NCBI GenBank assembly: GCA_963930655.1
Contig: OZ005607.1
Span: 10,184,874-10,248,873, forward strand
Origin: Myrica gale
Taxonomy: Eukaryota > Streptophyta > Magnoliopsida > Fagales > Myricaceae
DNA: 64,000 nt
Reading direction: 5' to 3'
Of the stretch, positions 12,258-23,716 are shown in pieces. The stretch's first letter is position 1. Each line of letters opens with the position of its first letter. Below the pieces are notes generated by a model. The model worked only from the letters and a program-made list of their open reading frames with translations. It was not told where the DNA came from and did not search any database. The translations under genes were made by a program, and so were the position numbers.

Positions 12258-12465
12258 AAGGTCGGTTATTGTGTGAGTGTGTGAGTGGACGAGTGAGATT
12301 AGAAGTTGAGAAACCTAACGGCTAACAAAATGTCACGTCAATTAATGAAATCGGGTCGGTTGCGCGGGTCGGGTTCATTAATTGACGTGACATTTTTTCA
12401 ACTGTTATATTTTTTAATTTCTAATCTCACCTGTTCACTCACACACTCACACAATAACTTTTGCC
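12258..12465. mobile_element. Fold-back MITE, Mutator type, 9-bp TSD
   Basis: A 208-bp palindromic element. The left arm (ttattgtgtgagtgtgtgag ... gagtgagattagaa ... tgtcacgtcaattaatga) is mirrored on the right (tcattaattgacgtgaca ... ttctaatctcacc ... ctcacacaataa). The central loop is GC-richer and contains cgggtcggttgcgcgggtcg. The perfect duplication cgttaataa flanks it at 12249-12257 and 12466-12474. It is non-coding and was presumably mobilised by a Mutator-like transposase in trans. Confidence 0.85.
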
Positions 12466-12474
12466 CGTTAATAA

Positions 12475-15060
12475 TCCACACGTAACTATCATTATATATG
12501 GAGGAATGTACGTAGGAAGAATTGATCTTAATTACAAGAAGCTTATTGTATCTTATATATCAAACTTATTGCAGAAATTATTGAATTATACGATCTTATT
12601 GAATTACTATGCTTCCATGCATCTGTCTTTCTGATATGATATATCAATTGCAGGCTCAAATTGATCTGCACTTTCTGAACAACGATCCCATCATTTTGAT
12701 TTAGGCCCCACTACTCTCTATCCTGTAGACTGTTCTTATCATTTACTTAACCGACACCACGTAGAGTTGGAGATCAGTCAGACCTTGAGTCATGAGCGAA
12801 AACACCAATCAAAAGATTATGCTGCAGAACTAAGTTCTAGATGGTTGAATCAATCTTTCACATGATACAAGCTTTGAAAACTATCTGAAACTTTAAAACA
12901 TGCATGTATCATGTATGCCTAGCTAGCTAGCCAGCGCGCGCGTAGGAGAGAGAATAGGGGGCCGGGAGAGGGGAAGAGGGGGGAGGGGACCTCAATAGCA
13001 TCTTCTTAGTTAGCCCAGAGAATCATCTATATCACTTCAGAAAGTATCTGTACATGTTCGAGAGAACGTAACTCAGTGACCAAATCGATTGCCATGAAGA
13101 CTTTTATGCATATTGGTGCACAAACTAACTAAACGGGCGCACTAGACGTACGTTTCGTTCCATCGTTGGTCAATAACTATATCGTAGCCAATGTGAGCCA
13201 ATAAGGAAGAGATCCTTGTAACATGGTGTCGTATTATTTCGGGAACAATGATTCCCACAAACTGAATCACCCAATAATGGAGCTTCTGTGAAGTTCTGTG
13301 TCGTTTGAAGCATCAATGCATTGCTACGTACAGTGCCGATCTACCAACTAATTGATGTATAGCTTAAGTCGATGAGAGCCACCTGATGCTCCATATAATA
13401 CGGGCCCGGTAGTTGTCAATTAATTGTGTAGTTCATCATCATCATGTAATATATATGCTGCTTTGAACCTTTAATTAGTAGTCTGTAGATGCGTCTTTGA
13501 GTCTCTCTTTGGGAGAAAGGAGACCATATGTGTGTGTAGGAAAGAAAGAAAAACTGATCGAGTGAACTTTTGAGGGAGACAGCCAGTAGTGGAAAATTGT
13601 GGACTATGTTAACCAAAGATTTTCTCCTCACACAACTCTTAATAGGAAAAGAAAAATAGTTTTAGATTTTGTGTACTGCGCGCAGCAACTTTTTTTTACA
13701 AAAATTTGTTCAAGAATTTATCTTGTTATTAATTAGGATTAAATATTATTACTTATCTTAAAAATTTGACTGATAGAAATTAATTAAGCAGTGGATATGA
13801 TGGTTAATTTATATTATAATATTTTTCTTAACGTATGAGTCAGATTCCACCCTAATATGTTATAGTGTACAAACATATTACATTTGTGTAAGTTTTATGT
13901 TTTAATTTTTTTGTTTATATTTCCAGCTTATTCGATATCTGATGAAATTCTTATCCTGAAAAGTCTACATGAAATTACTTGAGATCTGTAAGCCAGGAAG
14001 AATCAGGCCCCCACTAATTTTGTCCCTCCCACAGGTGCAATTAATGAGTTCCAGCTAATTGCTTTATTCTTTCTAGTGTGCTTTTCTCTTTTTTCCTTGG
14101 TGTTCAATAGAAAAGGGAAGGGATCTTGAATATCCAACTTATTCTAGGCTACGAAGAATAATGCATGCCTATATCTCCTACAAGGCAATGATGCCTCTTC
14201 TTTCTTCCGGAACATGGAAAACACGAAGGTGGGAACGTTTCTTCTAGATGAAAAGGTGAACTCTCTTGTGCCAATATATAAAGATGATAGAGACCCAGAA
14301 AACTTATAATATAAACATGACAAAGGATCGGGTGGGACCCCACCCCCTACAGAGGCTTGTGGGTTTGTCAAATGGGGTCAACAGGCAAAACAGTTTTCCC
14401 CACTGAATGAGTGACTGTTTCCAGCCTCAAGCCTAGCTCAAGGCCTCAGACGTGAAAGGGAAAATTGTACTAAACCAAATAGGAGAAGCTGTGCAAGTTG
14501 GTTAAAGATGAGCAAGTGATCACTTCCTTTTACAAGTGGTAAGTTGGTCAGTGTACGTAGCTATCTAGAGAACACTGCCTCGCTCAATTATATCCCATTC
14601 TTTTGGGATGTCGACAGGGGAGGCACCTGTAATTCCTTGTAAATTTAAATTTAAGATATAAAGCTGGCTTTGTTTCTGCTAAAACTATTTTCACGAAGCG
14701 GGTTACAAAGTATACATGAATTGTAAAAAAAATAAAAAAAATTGATACTTCGAGATGCAAAATATATGAGTATTAATTAATTGGAAAAAAATTAAGTATA
14801 TTTTCCACAAGAAAAAAAGATGTGCACTTACTTCTTTTTAGTTGAAAATTGGTCAGATCAGTATGCTTTCCAATTTACTGTTCAAATCGGATGGACTGAT
14901 CAATTCATGAATGCTCTCCATATTAACTGTTATTCGGGTATAGTATATATGGGCACTACAACATTCAAGACATGTTGTGTCTTTCTCTTTTTGAATTAAA
15001 CTATTTGACAACATTACCACATCTTCTTTTTACATGTTTAGAATTGTTGTGGCAACTTGA
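12475..15060. other. Intergenic, no gene seen
   Basis: No coding exon is convincing. The only distinct item is a guanine-run cluster near 12957-12988. Short open frames at 13416-13631 and 14144-14371 are of random composition. Confidence 0.5.
12957..12988 (+). other. Guanine-run cluster (possible G-quadruplex)
   Basis: Five runs of three to six G occur in 32 bases (ggggg, ggg, gggg, gggggg, gggg) with loops of one to four bases, directly after an alternating gcgcgcgcg stretch at about 12934. The pattern satisfies the usual rule for an intramolecular G-quadruplex on the plus strand. No function can be inferred from position, because no gene was found close by. Confidence 0.5.
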
Positions 15061-15079
15061 TTAATCAAGAAGGACGTGG

Positions 15080-16060
15080 AGCTCAATAGATAGTGATGGA
15101 AGTAGCTGGAAGGTTGCTGATCACGTGTGGAAGGTTTGGCGTTGTTGCTGATTTGTTATGATAGTTTTCAGGAGGTTGGGTTAGCCTAGGGTCAGCCTGA
15201 CAAAAATTCTGCAGACTTTGTTAGAAAACTCCAGAAATACGCCCAACTAAACACTAACATGTTTTTACCTATATACCCTCACAAACAGACTATAACTTTG
15301 GAGAAAGACTTTACGTCATTTAGTTAGAGAGATCGATGCACCTGAAAGATTTTGGTCCCAAAACTTCTATCTACCGAAAAATCCCCATTCTCTCTACCTG
15401 CTCTAAAATAGATCTGATCGAATATTGCTATGAGAGTTGAATTGCTTCCCTCTGGTGGAAGATTCTGACTGTGAAAGACTGTTGATCGTTGGGTTTTTCA
15501 TTTCTACTCGGTTGTTGATGAGATCGTGAGAAGTTTCTCAAGATTGACGCCGCTGAAGGTTTTCAGTTGAAGAAGGGTCGACGAGTTCGTTCGCATCCAC
15601 TAGAGCTGACTAGAGTTGCTGGGTCAAAGAAACGTGTGCTGAGCACCGTGCCAAGAAAGTTTTATTGGGAGGCTTTATGGAAGGATTGGGGATCTGGAAA
15701 TGAAGGGAGTTTCATATTGATCACCATCTTGTAAAGTTAACAAGCTCTTAGTGGATCGGTTGGTGTTGCCTTCGCACACCCGGAGTGTTTCTATCTCTTT
15801 CAGGAAGTCATCTCAAGAGATTTTGACTTTGTCAACAAAAAGTACGGTGTCATATCTATTTGCTGTGTCTCTCGATCTAGATTTAACTAACCCATATTGT
15901 GTTTACCATTTTGCAGATCTAAAGTGTTCAAGACGTGATCTTTTACAAGCAAATTGGTTGTTGTTGGTTGATCTTGATAATTGATTAAAGTCACGTGTTT
16001 TGGGTTGGGTTATTGAGGTTTAGGTTGCTGGAAATTTAGACGTTGGATTGCTGTCAGTAT
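15080..16060 (+). repeat. Possible LTR / leader remnant
   Basis: Non-coding. The segment around 15720-15850 (tgtaaagttaacaagctctt, cacacccggagtgtttctat) is similar in style to the transcribed part of copia LTRs. No boundaries could be set. It lies just upstream of a degraded CACTA-like coding remnant and could instead be that element's leader. Confidence 0.2.
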
Positions 16061-16089
16061 GGTCAGTTGGATCATTGTCTTCAGTATCG

Positions 16090-16400
16090 TCCGTTGATCT
16101 GTCCCGGAGACTGGAGGAGATCATATTAGAGATAGAGGATATGAGGGCTAGACAGATGGAATATTAAGAGTTACTTGTCAGGCAGACAGAAATAGAGCAG
16201 ACGATGCGAGAGCATTAACCGTATTTGGAGGAAGCAGTGTAAGCAAAAAGAGGAGCAAAAATAGAGGCTATAACGAATGGAACAAGAAATGTGTGAGCAA
16301 ATGATAGAGCACATAAGACAGCTCACATCCCATTTTGATGCCCAAACGGAGATTTGGGCAGATTATGTATTTTCACTAATTAACCATTTTCGTGCTTTGA
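16090..16400 (+). pseudogene. TNPA-like (Ptta/En/Spm) C-terminal remnant
   Basis: Reading through stops gives LEEIILEIEDMRARQMEY, ELLVRQTEIEQTMREH, PYLEEAV and, after a frameshift, MEQEMCEQMIEHIRQLTSHF. This is the Glu/Gln/Met-rich coiled-coil tail common in the accessory proteins of plant CACTA transposons. At least three stops and one frameshift are present. It lies on the plus strand, opposite to the main CACTA element at 20173-28646, so it belongs to a different, older element whose right end may be near 17787. Confidence 0.4.
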
Positions 16401-16499
16401 GTATTATTTGCAAATTCTGTATTATTCTTTCTTATTTTATCCTTCAAATTCGAATATATTGGACGTTGATATTTTTGACAAATACGATGCCGATAATGC

Positions 16500-17640
16500 C
16501 CTCTTCTCTTTAGATTTCTTTCGGCTAACACAGATATGACTTTCTTCCCAATTAGACGAAGGACATCACTGTACTTTGAGCCCTAGCCGTTCATGGTCGC
16601 AACCCTTGCCCATTTCCTCTTTCCTTGTCGCAATCCTCCATCCTTTTCGATGAAGTTCTCGGTCAATGGCATCACATCGGTAAGTGCTCAAACATTATCC
16701 ATTTTTTCTTTGGGTTGTAGCTATCGATAGTTGCATAATACATATTTTAGGTTGTTTGTTGTAGTTATCTATAGTTGCACAACACATTATTACAATGGTG
16801 ATTCTTTCTCAAACATTCACAGTAGTTTATGCCCGTGTGGTAGTAGCGGAAGTTCAAGTACAGTCAGCAATTTATGACCCCATTTTGTTACTATTCAGTT
16901 GAAGCCTACTTGAAGACCTCTTACACTGAACAAAATTTCGGCCATAGATTCTTTAGCTGTGTTCATTACACAGTAACTTATTTTTGTTGTTTACATTTGT
17001 AAATTTGTTAATAAGTAATTTTAAGTCAATAATGTTGTCATCCTCTTTTTCAGCTTTGGTGATCCTGTGGATCCTTCCATTGGTATGACCCTCCAATGTG
17101 TGTCCACGGTAAAAGGGTTATGAGACGGCAGCGGGAGAAACACGTTTTTCATAAAAGTTTGAATATAAAAGTTGACAGTCATGTGTCAATGGTTGAGCAC
17201 GGGACTACGAAGACGACAACAGAGCTAGATATATGTGGAGTTGTCATTTTGTAATTTTATGAACATGAACATTCCAGCAGAGTCTCAATTGGAGTTGTGA
17301 TTCTGCATACATGTACCAGATTGGAACAACAATAATTGAATGACATTTCCCTTAATAAAAATTTTCAATTAGTTGTGTTTTCATACACTTACAGATTGCA
17401 TTACAATCTCTAACAAATATCCTAAATTCAAAATGGAGACTTATGCCTCCGTGTGCACAAACAAAACCATAAACCATACATAGGTTACATCTCACATGTG
17501 AATTGCACAAATACCATACAAAATGTGTCCACTCGACACCTGGTGACAAATGTAAATTCGTCGAAATTTCATCCTTTTCTACGGTTCAATTTATTGTATT
17601 TTTGCATATACTGAAGGTCAGTTCACACCATGTGTGTGGT
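16500..17640. other. Degraded DNA, no gene seen
   Basis: Nothing identifiable beyond a short duplication of ttgtagttatcgatagttgc-like text around 16715-16780. Probably interior DNA of an old transposon. Confidence 0.4.
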
Positions 17641-17787
17641 GATAGAATTCCATTATTTCAAAAAAGGAATCACCGTGCGCACGATGACAAATTTGTCATC
17701 GTGCGCACGTAGTTTCGATGACAAAAATATTTTTGGGACGAAATGTCATTTCCATCTCGAAGAGGATGATAATTGTTTTCTGTAGGG
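17640..17787 (+). mobile_element. Possible CACTA-type right terminus with perfect palindrome
   Basis: The segment contains a perfect 36-bp palindrome at 17674-17709 (cgtgcgcacgatgacaaa and its exact complement). It continues through gatgacaaaaat and gggacgaaatgtcat to ttgttttctgtaggg, which reads inward as ccctacagaaaac, close to the cactacaagaaa terminus of CACTA elements. With the TNPA-like remnant upstream on the same strand, this suggests the right end of an eroded element. No matching 3-bp duplication was found. Confidence 0.35.
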
Positions 17788-18089
17788 ATGAGATATAATG
17801 GGCATGTTTGAGCCCCAATTAATTGGGCTCAAAATTTTAGGTTTACTACTAAAAAATTCACCACATAATTTTTTATTATTATAATATTTATTAAAAATCT
17901 TCTATCTCTTCACTTTTTCACCAACTCCCATAACATTTCTTTACTTTATAATATTTCCCAAACCCCAATACCCAAAATTTTCACCCTCAAACATACCCAA
18001 TATTCGTCAAAAAAAATAGTAATACATCTATTCCTTCCAAATTAGGATCCGTTTGCTTTAAAAAAAAATTAGGATAGGTTTGTGTTGGG

Positions 18090-19975
18090 TTTTAATTAGA
18101 AAAAAATGAGCAAAGTGCCGTTTAATTATTCTAAGAACTCTAGTTTGTCTCCCATCAATAAAATTCATAGTGATCTATGGGGATCTGTTTCTATTTATTC
18201 CCTTGGAAATTCTTGATATTATGCATGTTTTGTTGATGAATTTTCCTGATATACATGGATTGTTCCTTTAAGAAAAAACAAATATGAATTTTTTACTATG
18301 TTCCTTACATTTGAAAAATATGTGGATCGCTAATTTGACAAAAAATTCAAATCTTTCATTTTGATGGAGGTGAGAATTTCTTAATTCTAAACTAACAGCT
18401 CACTTTCAAGCAAAGGGCATCTTGCATCGAATTTCTTGTCCACACAAGCCAGAGCAAAATTGAATGGTGGAGTGGCGACATCAAATTATTCGAGAATTGG
18501 ACATGACTATGCTCTTCCATAGTAGTGCTCCATTATATCTTTAGACCGAAGCTTTTGTTACAACAATCTATTTGATAAATAGATTGCCATCTTTCTCTCT
18601 AGATTTTAAGACACGTTATGTTAAATTACATGTCGTTCATCTGGTTTATTCCTCCTTACGTATATTTGGTTCATGTTGTTTTCCCTATACTTGGGATACT
18701 AAAAAAAAGAAATTTGATCCCAAGACAGTGCCTTGTGTTTTTGTTGGCTACAGTGTCAGACATATTGGATACAAGTGCTTTCATCCTACAACCTATAAAA
18801 TGTTTATCTCCAAACATGTCGTTTTTTATGAAACATGTTTTCCTTTCAATGGCACAAAAAAAATTTCTTGCCCACCTACACCAACTCAACCACTAAGTCT
18901 ATTTGAATCATGGATATATGTGCAACATTCTAACACTAGTTCTTGTCCTCATGTGCAGGGCATCTAGATGTTACAATTCCACATATTCCTGCCACATCAC
19001 CCAGTTTATGATGATAATAGTCATGTTGCATCTCTTGAATCTTGCACTAACATACCACTACCTCACTTGGAGTTTACACCTCCCATAATAGTCTATGACT
19101 CAAACTGAATGTCGAGACCCACCACCGACTCAACTTAATTGGCAAGAATCTCCTCCTAATCCTTCAATTGCATATGAAGCTCCTATCGATCAAATAGCTT
19201 TGCATGAAATTCCTCTTATTGTGTCTTCCATCATACCACCTCATCTCATACATCATATGGTAACAAGATCACATCATAAGAGGAATTTCATGCAAAGCTA
19301 TCACTCCATAAAATCTAGTCCATGATGGATGGCAAACTACAATGGAAGATGATATTAGTGTGTGTCATCATAATAAGACCTGTAATCTAGTTGTTCAAGA
19401 CCCCAATACGCACATAGTTGGGTCCAAATGGGTATTCAAAACAAAGCTTAAAATCTGACAGGTCTTTTGATCATCTTAAAGCTCGCCTATTTGACATGGG
19501 ATATCACCAAGTTGATTGTACATAGAGACGTTCTCCTTAGTAGTCAAACAAGACACCATTCGACTAATCATTAGTTTAGCATTGATTTACAAATGAGAAA
19601 TTCGTAAACTCGATGTTAAAAATGCTTTTCTCCATGGCCTTATTTTTTAAGACATCTACATGGAACAAACCACTGGGAATGGTAGATCCAAATTATCCAC
19701 CCCATGTTTGCAAACTTCAGAGAGTCTTATATGATCTCAAACTGGCCCATCAAGTATGGTTTGATCGTTTTAGTACTATTGCTCCAATATGGCTTTTTTT
19801 TGTAGTACTATCCACACTATATTTGTTTTGCATGCTCCTATCGGGACACTAATTCTTCTACTTTATGTTGATGACATTTTTTTGACAGGTTCAAATTCCC
19901 AACTGTTTAGTACATTCATTTAGAACATAAGTACATTCATTTTGACAGGTTCAAATTCCCATCAAATAACTCTCT
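18090..19975 (+). pseudogene. Degenerate Ty1-copia pol (integrase and reverse transcriptase)
   Basis: Frame-shifting translation recovers copia polyprotein in the correct order. The integrase start has IHSDLWGS about 18160. The integrase C-terminus at 18572-18967 has FDPKTVPCVFVGYSVRHIGY and SKHVVFY. Reverse-transcriptase pieces at 19560-19900 include LDVKNAFLHG, VCKLQRVLYDLK and a YVDDIFLTG-like stretch. Numerous stops and frameshifts interrupt it. No LTRs, primer-binding site or gag are attached, so only the pol interior survives. A short tandem duplication of gacaggttcaaattccca lies at its 3' edge (about 19886-19970). Pol ends where a minus-strand LINE fragment begins. Confidence 0.75.
19195..19300. 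repeat. 25-bp perfect inverted repeat inside copia relic
   Basis: The sequence at 19195-19219 (tagctttgcatgaaattcct, then cttat) is repeated as its exact complement at 19276-19300, separated by 56 bp. It falls in the non-conserved linker between integrase and reverse transcriptase of the copia relic, where such symmetry is not expected. It probably arose by templated repair or replication slippage. Confidence 0.8.
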
Positions 19976-19984
19976 CATTTCAAC

Positions 19985-20172
19985 TTGCAGGTTGTAAGAA
20001 ATGATTTAAACGCATCATCGGTTGAATTGCATGCTCAACACGTTGATATAAGATTTGTTAGACCACCACTCTTCATGTTAGAAAGATAAATTTCCTTCTC
20101 CTACACGCCAATGTGAATTTTCAAGTACCCCTAGCAGCACCTTTAAGATAGACTTTCAAAATAAAAAGCCTT
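19985..20172 (-). pseudogene. LINE 3' fragment, left of CACTA insertion
   Basis: Read on the minus strand, the DNA gives HWRVGEGNLSFWHEEWW, the conserved motif of plant L1 LINEs between reverse transcriptase and RNase H. It is the continuation of the LINE fragment that ends at 28647 on the far side of the CACTA element. The host sequence is duplicated as ctt at the junction (20170-20172 and 28647-28649). It decays toward 19985, where copia sequence begins. Confidence 0.6.
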
Positions 20173-20935
20173 CACTACAAGAATTTTGGGCTTTTGGGAC
20201 GGAGGGTAGGTGTCCCAAAAGCTCTTTTGGGACGGATTATGGCTTGTAATCCGTCCCAAATTCATATAGTTCGAACTACAAATATCTTAGTTCGCACTGA
20301 AGGTCCGAACTGTCCCAAAAGACTCACTTCATGCAATACCCGTCCAAACTACTAACTCATGCAACTCATAGTCTGAACTAGGTTAACGTTAGAACATGTA
20401 ATTCTGTAGTTCGAACGGGGTCACAGTTTGAACAACCCAAACGTTGTCCGAACCGATGTTCAGTTCAAACTTGTAAATGTTAGTCTGAACTATGATGAGG
20501 TTCGAACTTGTAAAACGTAGTCCGAACTTGGTGTAAGTCCGAACATAAACAACTTTCGTCCTAACATATATGTAGTTCGAACTAGTAAACTTAGTCCAAA
20601 CTATTTTGAAGTTTCAACTGCTCGAGTATAGTGCGAACTAAAAACAAAGTTTGAACATTTCAAAATAGAGTTCGGACTATCGGAAAGTTCGGACTAGTGG
20701 TGATATGTGTGAACTTAGTATATATTGGTTGTAACTAATAAAATGATGTTGGAACTATTTTTCGATTGGAGCAGATTTTAGAGAGTTTGGACTTGTGGAG
20801 TTTCCGTTCAAACTTTATAGTTGTAGTCTGAACCACTGGTTGTCGGATTATATAAGTCCCAACGTGGACTATAATTCTACACATGCTCGAACTTGTAAAA
20901 TATAGGTTCGAACTAAGACCTGTAATTTATGCAGA
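20173..20935. repeat. CACTA left terminal and subterminal repeats
   Basis: The first about 95 bp carry the GGGACGG hairpin motifs. From about 20268 to 20925 roughly thirty variants of AGTTCGAACT (agtccgaact, agttcggact, agtttgaac and similar) occur at about 20-25-bp spacing in both orientations; the core is itself palindromic. In En/Spm the analogous subterminal motifs are bound by TNPA, so this array is the likely binding platform of this family's TNPA-like protein. Confidence 0.75.
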
Positions 20936-21184
20936 ATCCCTAAAAATTAAAACCAAAATACCTTTATAAACCCATACATAAATGTAGATTACAAAGTTCA
21001 ATCATCCATACAAGAAATCAATATAGATCTTCATAAGTCAAAATTGCATAAATAACATCATTCTCCGAATGTTAAACAATTTTTATAATGTAATGGTTCT
21101 AAGTCCAATATAAGCATCAATCCAAACTAACATAAGTCCAAAATAATATAAGTCATTGTCTAATAATGGATATAGGAATAAGGT

Positions 21185-23217
21185 CTACAAATCGTGGGAA
21201 GAGTTTGCCATGAAATCATTCATGCGCTCCCTCATTTCCCTCATCAATCTGTCCTCCAACTCCTTCATCTCTTGATGTCGCTCAACTCCCATGTGATCCA
21301 TCTCTGCTTCTTGCTATATTCTCATCTGTTCTACCTCAACTTCCCGTTTTGCTTTCAATCTATCTATCTCCAACTGTGCCTCTCTTAATTGTCGCACTAC
21401 ACTTGTGGATGATGAACCCGAGCTTCTTGGAGGCTTCACTGCTCGACCCAACCCCCTTACATAACCAGGCTTGGGGCCTAGGACCTGATGAAGAATATCA
21501 ATGTCGGTGTAGGACCTCCCATTTGAGATAGTTTGCTCTTGCAATTCCCTCATCTTTTCCTGCAAAAAACATTATATAGTCTGAATCGTATTGATACTAA
21601 TGTTATATTCATTTGTCATATTTATGTCCAATTATAATATGTAACAAATGAAAAGGACTCTACAAGTGATAGTTGTAGTAAATCCAACAGCATAACGGCT
21701 ATAGTATGGACTATTCCTGAGTACAAAATTGTCATATAGCTACCAACACAACCAACAGAGTATTCCAATAACTTTGAGAGAACCACTAACCAGCACAATC
21801 AAGTACCAATACAACCACAAACCAACAGATCTATTACCAAGTACAACTACCAAGGATGACAATAACTATTAATAGTTTGAAACAAAAACCATACCAAATG
21901 GGTCAATGTATGTGCACTCACATGATTGTCCTTAGAAACATCAGAAAACCAGTCCCCATTTTTTCGCTTGTGTGATGCAGCATACAATTCAGTAGGTCTA
22001 ATCTCGTAAGTTATAGAAGGTGAAGTTTCTTAGAGACTTACGTAACAAGTTAGTAATGAGGTAAATAAAGATAGCAATATACAAGTATAAATTATATCAC
22101 TTACCAACACTTTTCGATATCGAGAAAACGTCCTTGTACCCGCTGTGTGGAAAACCGTCAAGCCCTTTCTATTTTCATTGTTTACTTTACACTTTTCCTG
22201 GAAATAGTTTCATGAAAAATGGTTAAACGCATTCCGAATTACTAATTTTACTCAAAGATATACATGTACCTCATATTTTGGATAAGCAAACATGTCGCAC
22301 AATTTTGCCCAGGTATCTTCATCCGTGTCTGGATGGGGGTGTTGAACTGCTACTTTCTTATTGCCTCCCCCTTTCTTCTTGTAGTGCTCATACAATCTAC
22401 CCTCGAATTGACGGTAGTTCTTCGCCATTATCATGTTCACCATCCGTAGGTCCTCTTCTCGATTATAATCAAGATTGAAATCGTCTTATTACATGACATA
22501 ATAATACCGTCAGTTATCAAGTAATGAAATATCATATATAAAGGTGAAATATACTTACCAATATGCATACCCTGACGTACTTTTTGCACCTTAGAGGAAC
22601 CTCATTCCATGAAGAAGTCACCATGGGTATAGTACCAAGAACTACCAATCCAATTTGAGTGGAAACCTTAGCCGAATTCTCACCAACATCGGTGGCACAA
22701 TCATCAGGAATTGACACACTCAACTTACCGAGTCGAGTGGCCTGTACCTTATCTAATGCGAGCCCACGCGTCCTACCACGCCGTTGCGAATTAGATGTGG
22801 CTATAATGACAAAAAATGGATGTGATTGCATTTACACAATAAAACATTTTAAGCAAACATAATCCACGAGAAAAAATACATGGAAAATGTTTAATATTAC
22901 TTACAACCAGTACTGCTATGTGTCATACCCTCTAAGGATGGTGCAAGAGCAGGTTGTGATGAAGCACGAGCCTGGGAATCTCCAGGAGTAGAAGTGGAGG
23001 GTTTAGGAACGGGCGTCACCGACACCAACTAGCTTCTCCGTCTACATGATGTTGTTGCTGTCTGTTTCAAACACAAGTATAATTCCGAAAAATAAGATAA
23101 GTTATAGAAAATATTACATAGTTGTCGTAGAGTTAGATGTCCCACGTCGATAGTCGAAGGGGGTGGTGCCGAAGGGCATGGGGCGATCGCTCGTTGACGT
23201 TTCGCTTGGTTGGCCAT
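21185..23217 (-). pseudogene. TNPA-like gene (Ptta/En/Spm plant transposase)
   Basis: Exons inferred from splice sites and family order: about 23217-23117 (starts MANQAKRQRA), about 23033-22917, 22800-22559 (QRRGRTRGLALDK ... SWNEVP), 22484-22270 (NYRQFEGRLYEHYKKKGG ... WAKLCDMF), 22197-22105 (NNENRKGLTVFHTAGTRTFS), about 22020-21922 (PTELYAASHKRKNGDW) and 21559-21185 (LGPKPGYVRGLGRAVKPP, then coiled coil). This order matches the plant transposase Ptta/En/Spm family, the DNA-binding accessory protein of CACTA elements. The last exon has an in-frame TAG at 21314-21316, after which the same frame continues to a stop at 21185. The protein would bind subterminal repeats and act with TNPD. At least this stop, and uncertain exon joints, argue for a decayed copy. 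Confidence 0.8.
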
Positions 23218-23716
23218 TGTCTCTCCACCTGTTTCACACACAATTATAATGTTAGAATTTAAGTGAAATATAATGGTGCAATAAAAAAATTAACAGTTTT
23301 CCTTTAAATTATATATTCATAAGCTTTCTAAGACTTATTACGTTCTCACATTCAAGTCTCACGTCCCCCATCATATCCGATATCTGAACTGTCGCCATCC
23401 GAACCCTCTTCCTCACCACTTCCATGTATGTCATCCTCGTCCTCTGTTTCATCATTGCTTCCCATAATGTCAACCTCTTCCCCTACATTATCATTGTCCC
23501 CATCATCATCATCATCACCCTCATCATCTTCAAATTCATCATTATCATTTATAAACTCATCCTCCTCAATTGCACCAGTAGGTGTTCTCCTAGAACGAAC
23601 TTGTCCTGCCGAACTCGAGGCAACGTACTCGGGTTAACGTCATCTCTGGACAATGGAATCATGTCGTACCCCCCAAAATCAATGAACAAGTCGAAGGTCA
23701 CACTATCCAGTAATGG

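Noticed and set aside
14954-17787. Complete second CACTA element
   Set aside because: Left end cactacaac and right end tgtaggg do not share a 3-bp duplication (ggg versus atg) and the right end lacks the final gtg; only the right-end hint is reported.
20268-20935. Regularly spaced short repeats that could suggest a CRISPR array
   Set aside because: Repeats are degenerate 10-mers in both orientations inside CACTA termini in a plant genome; no constant repeat length or cas genes.
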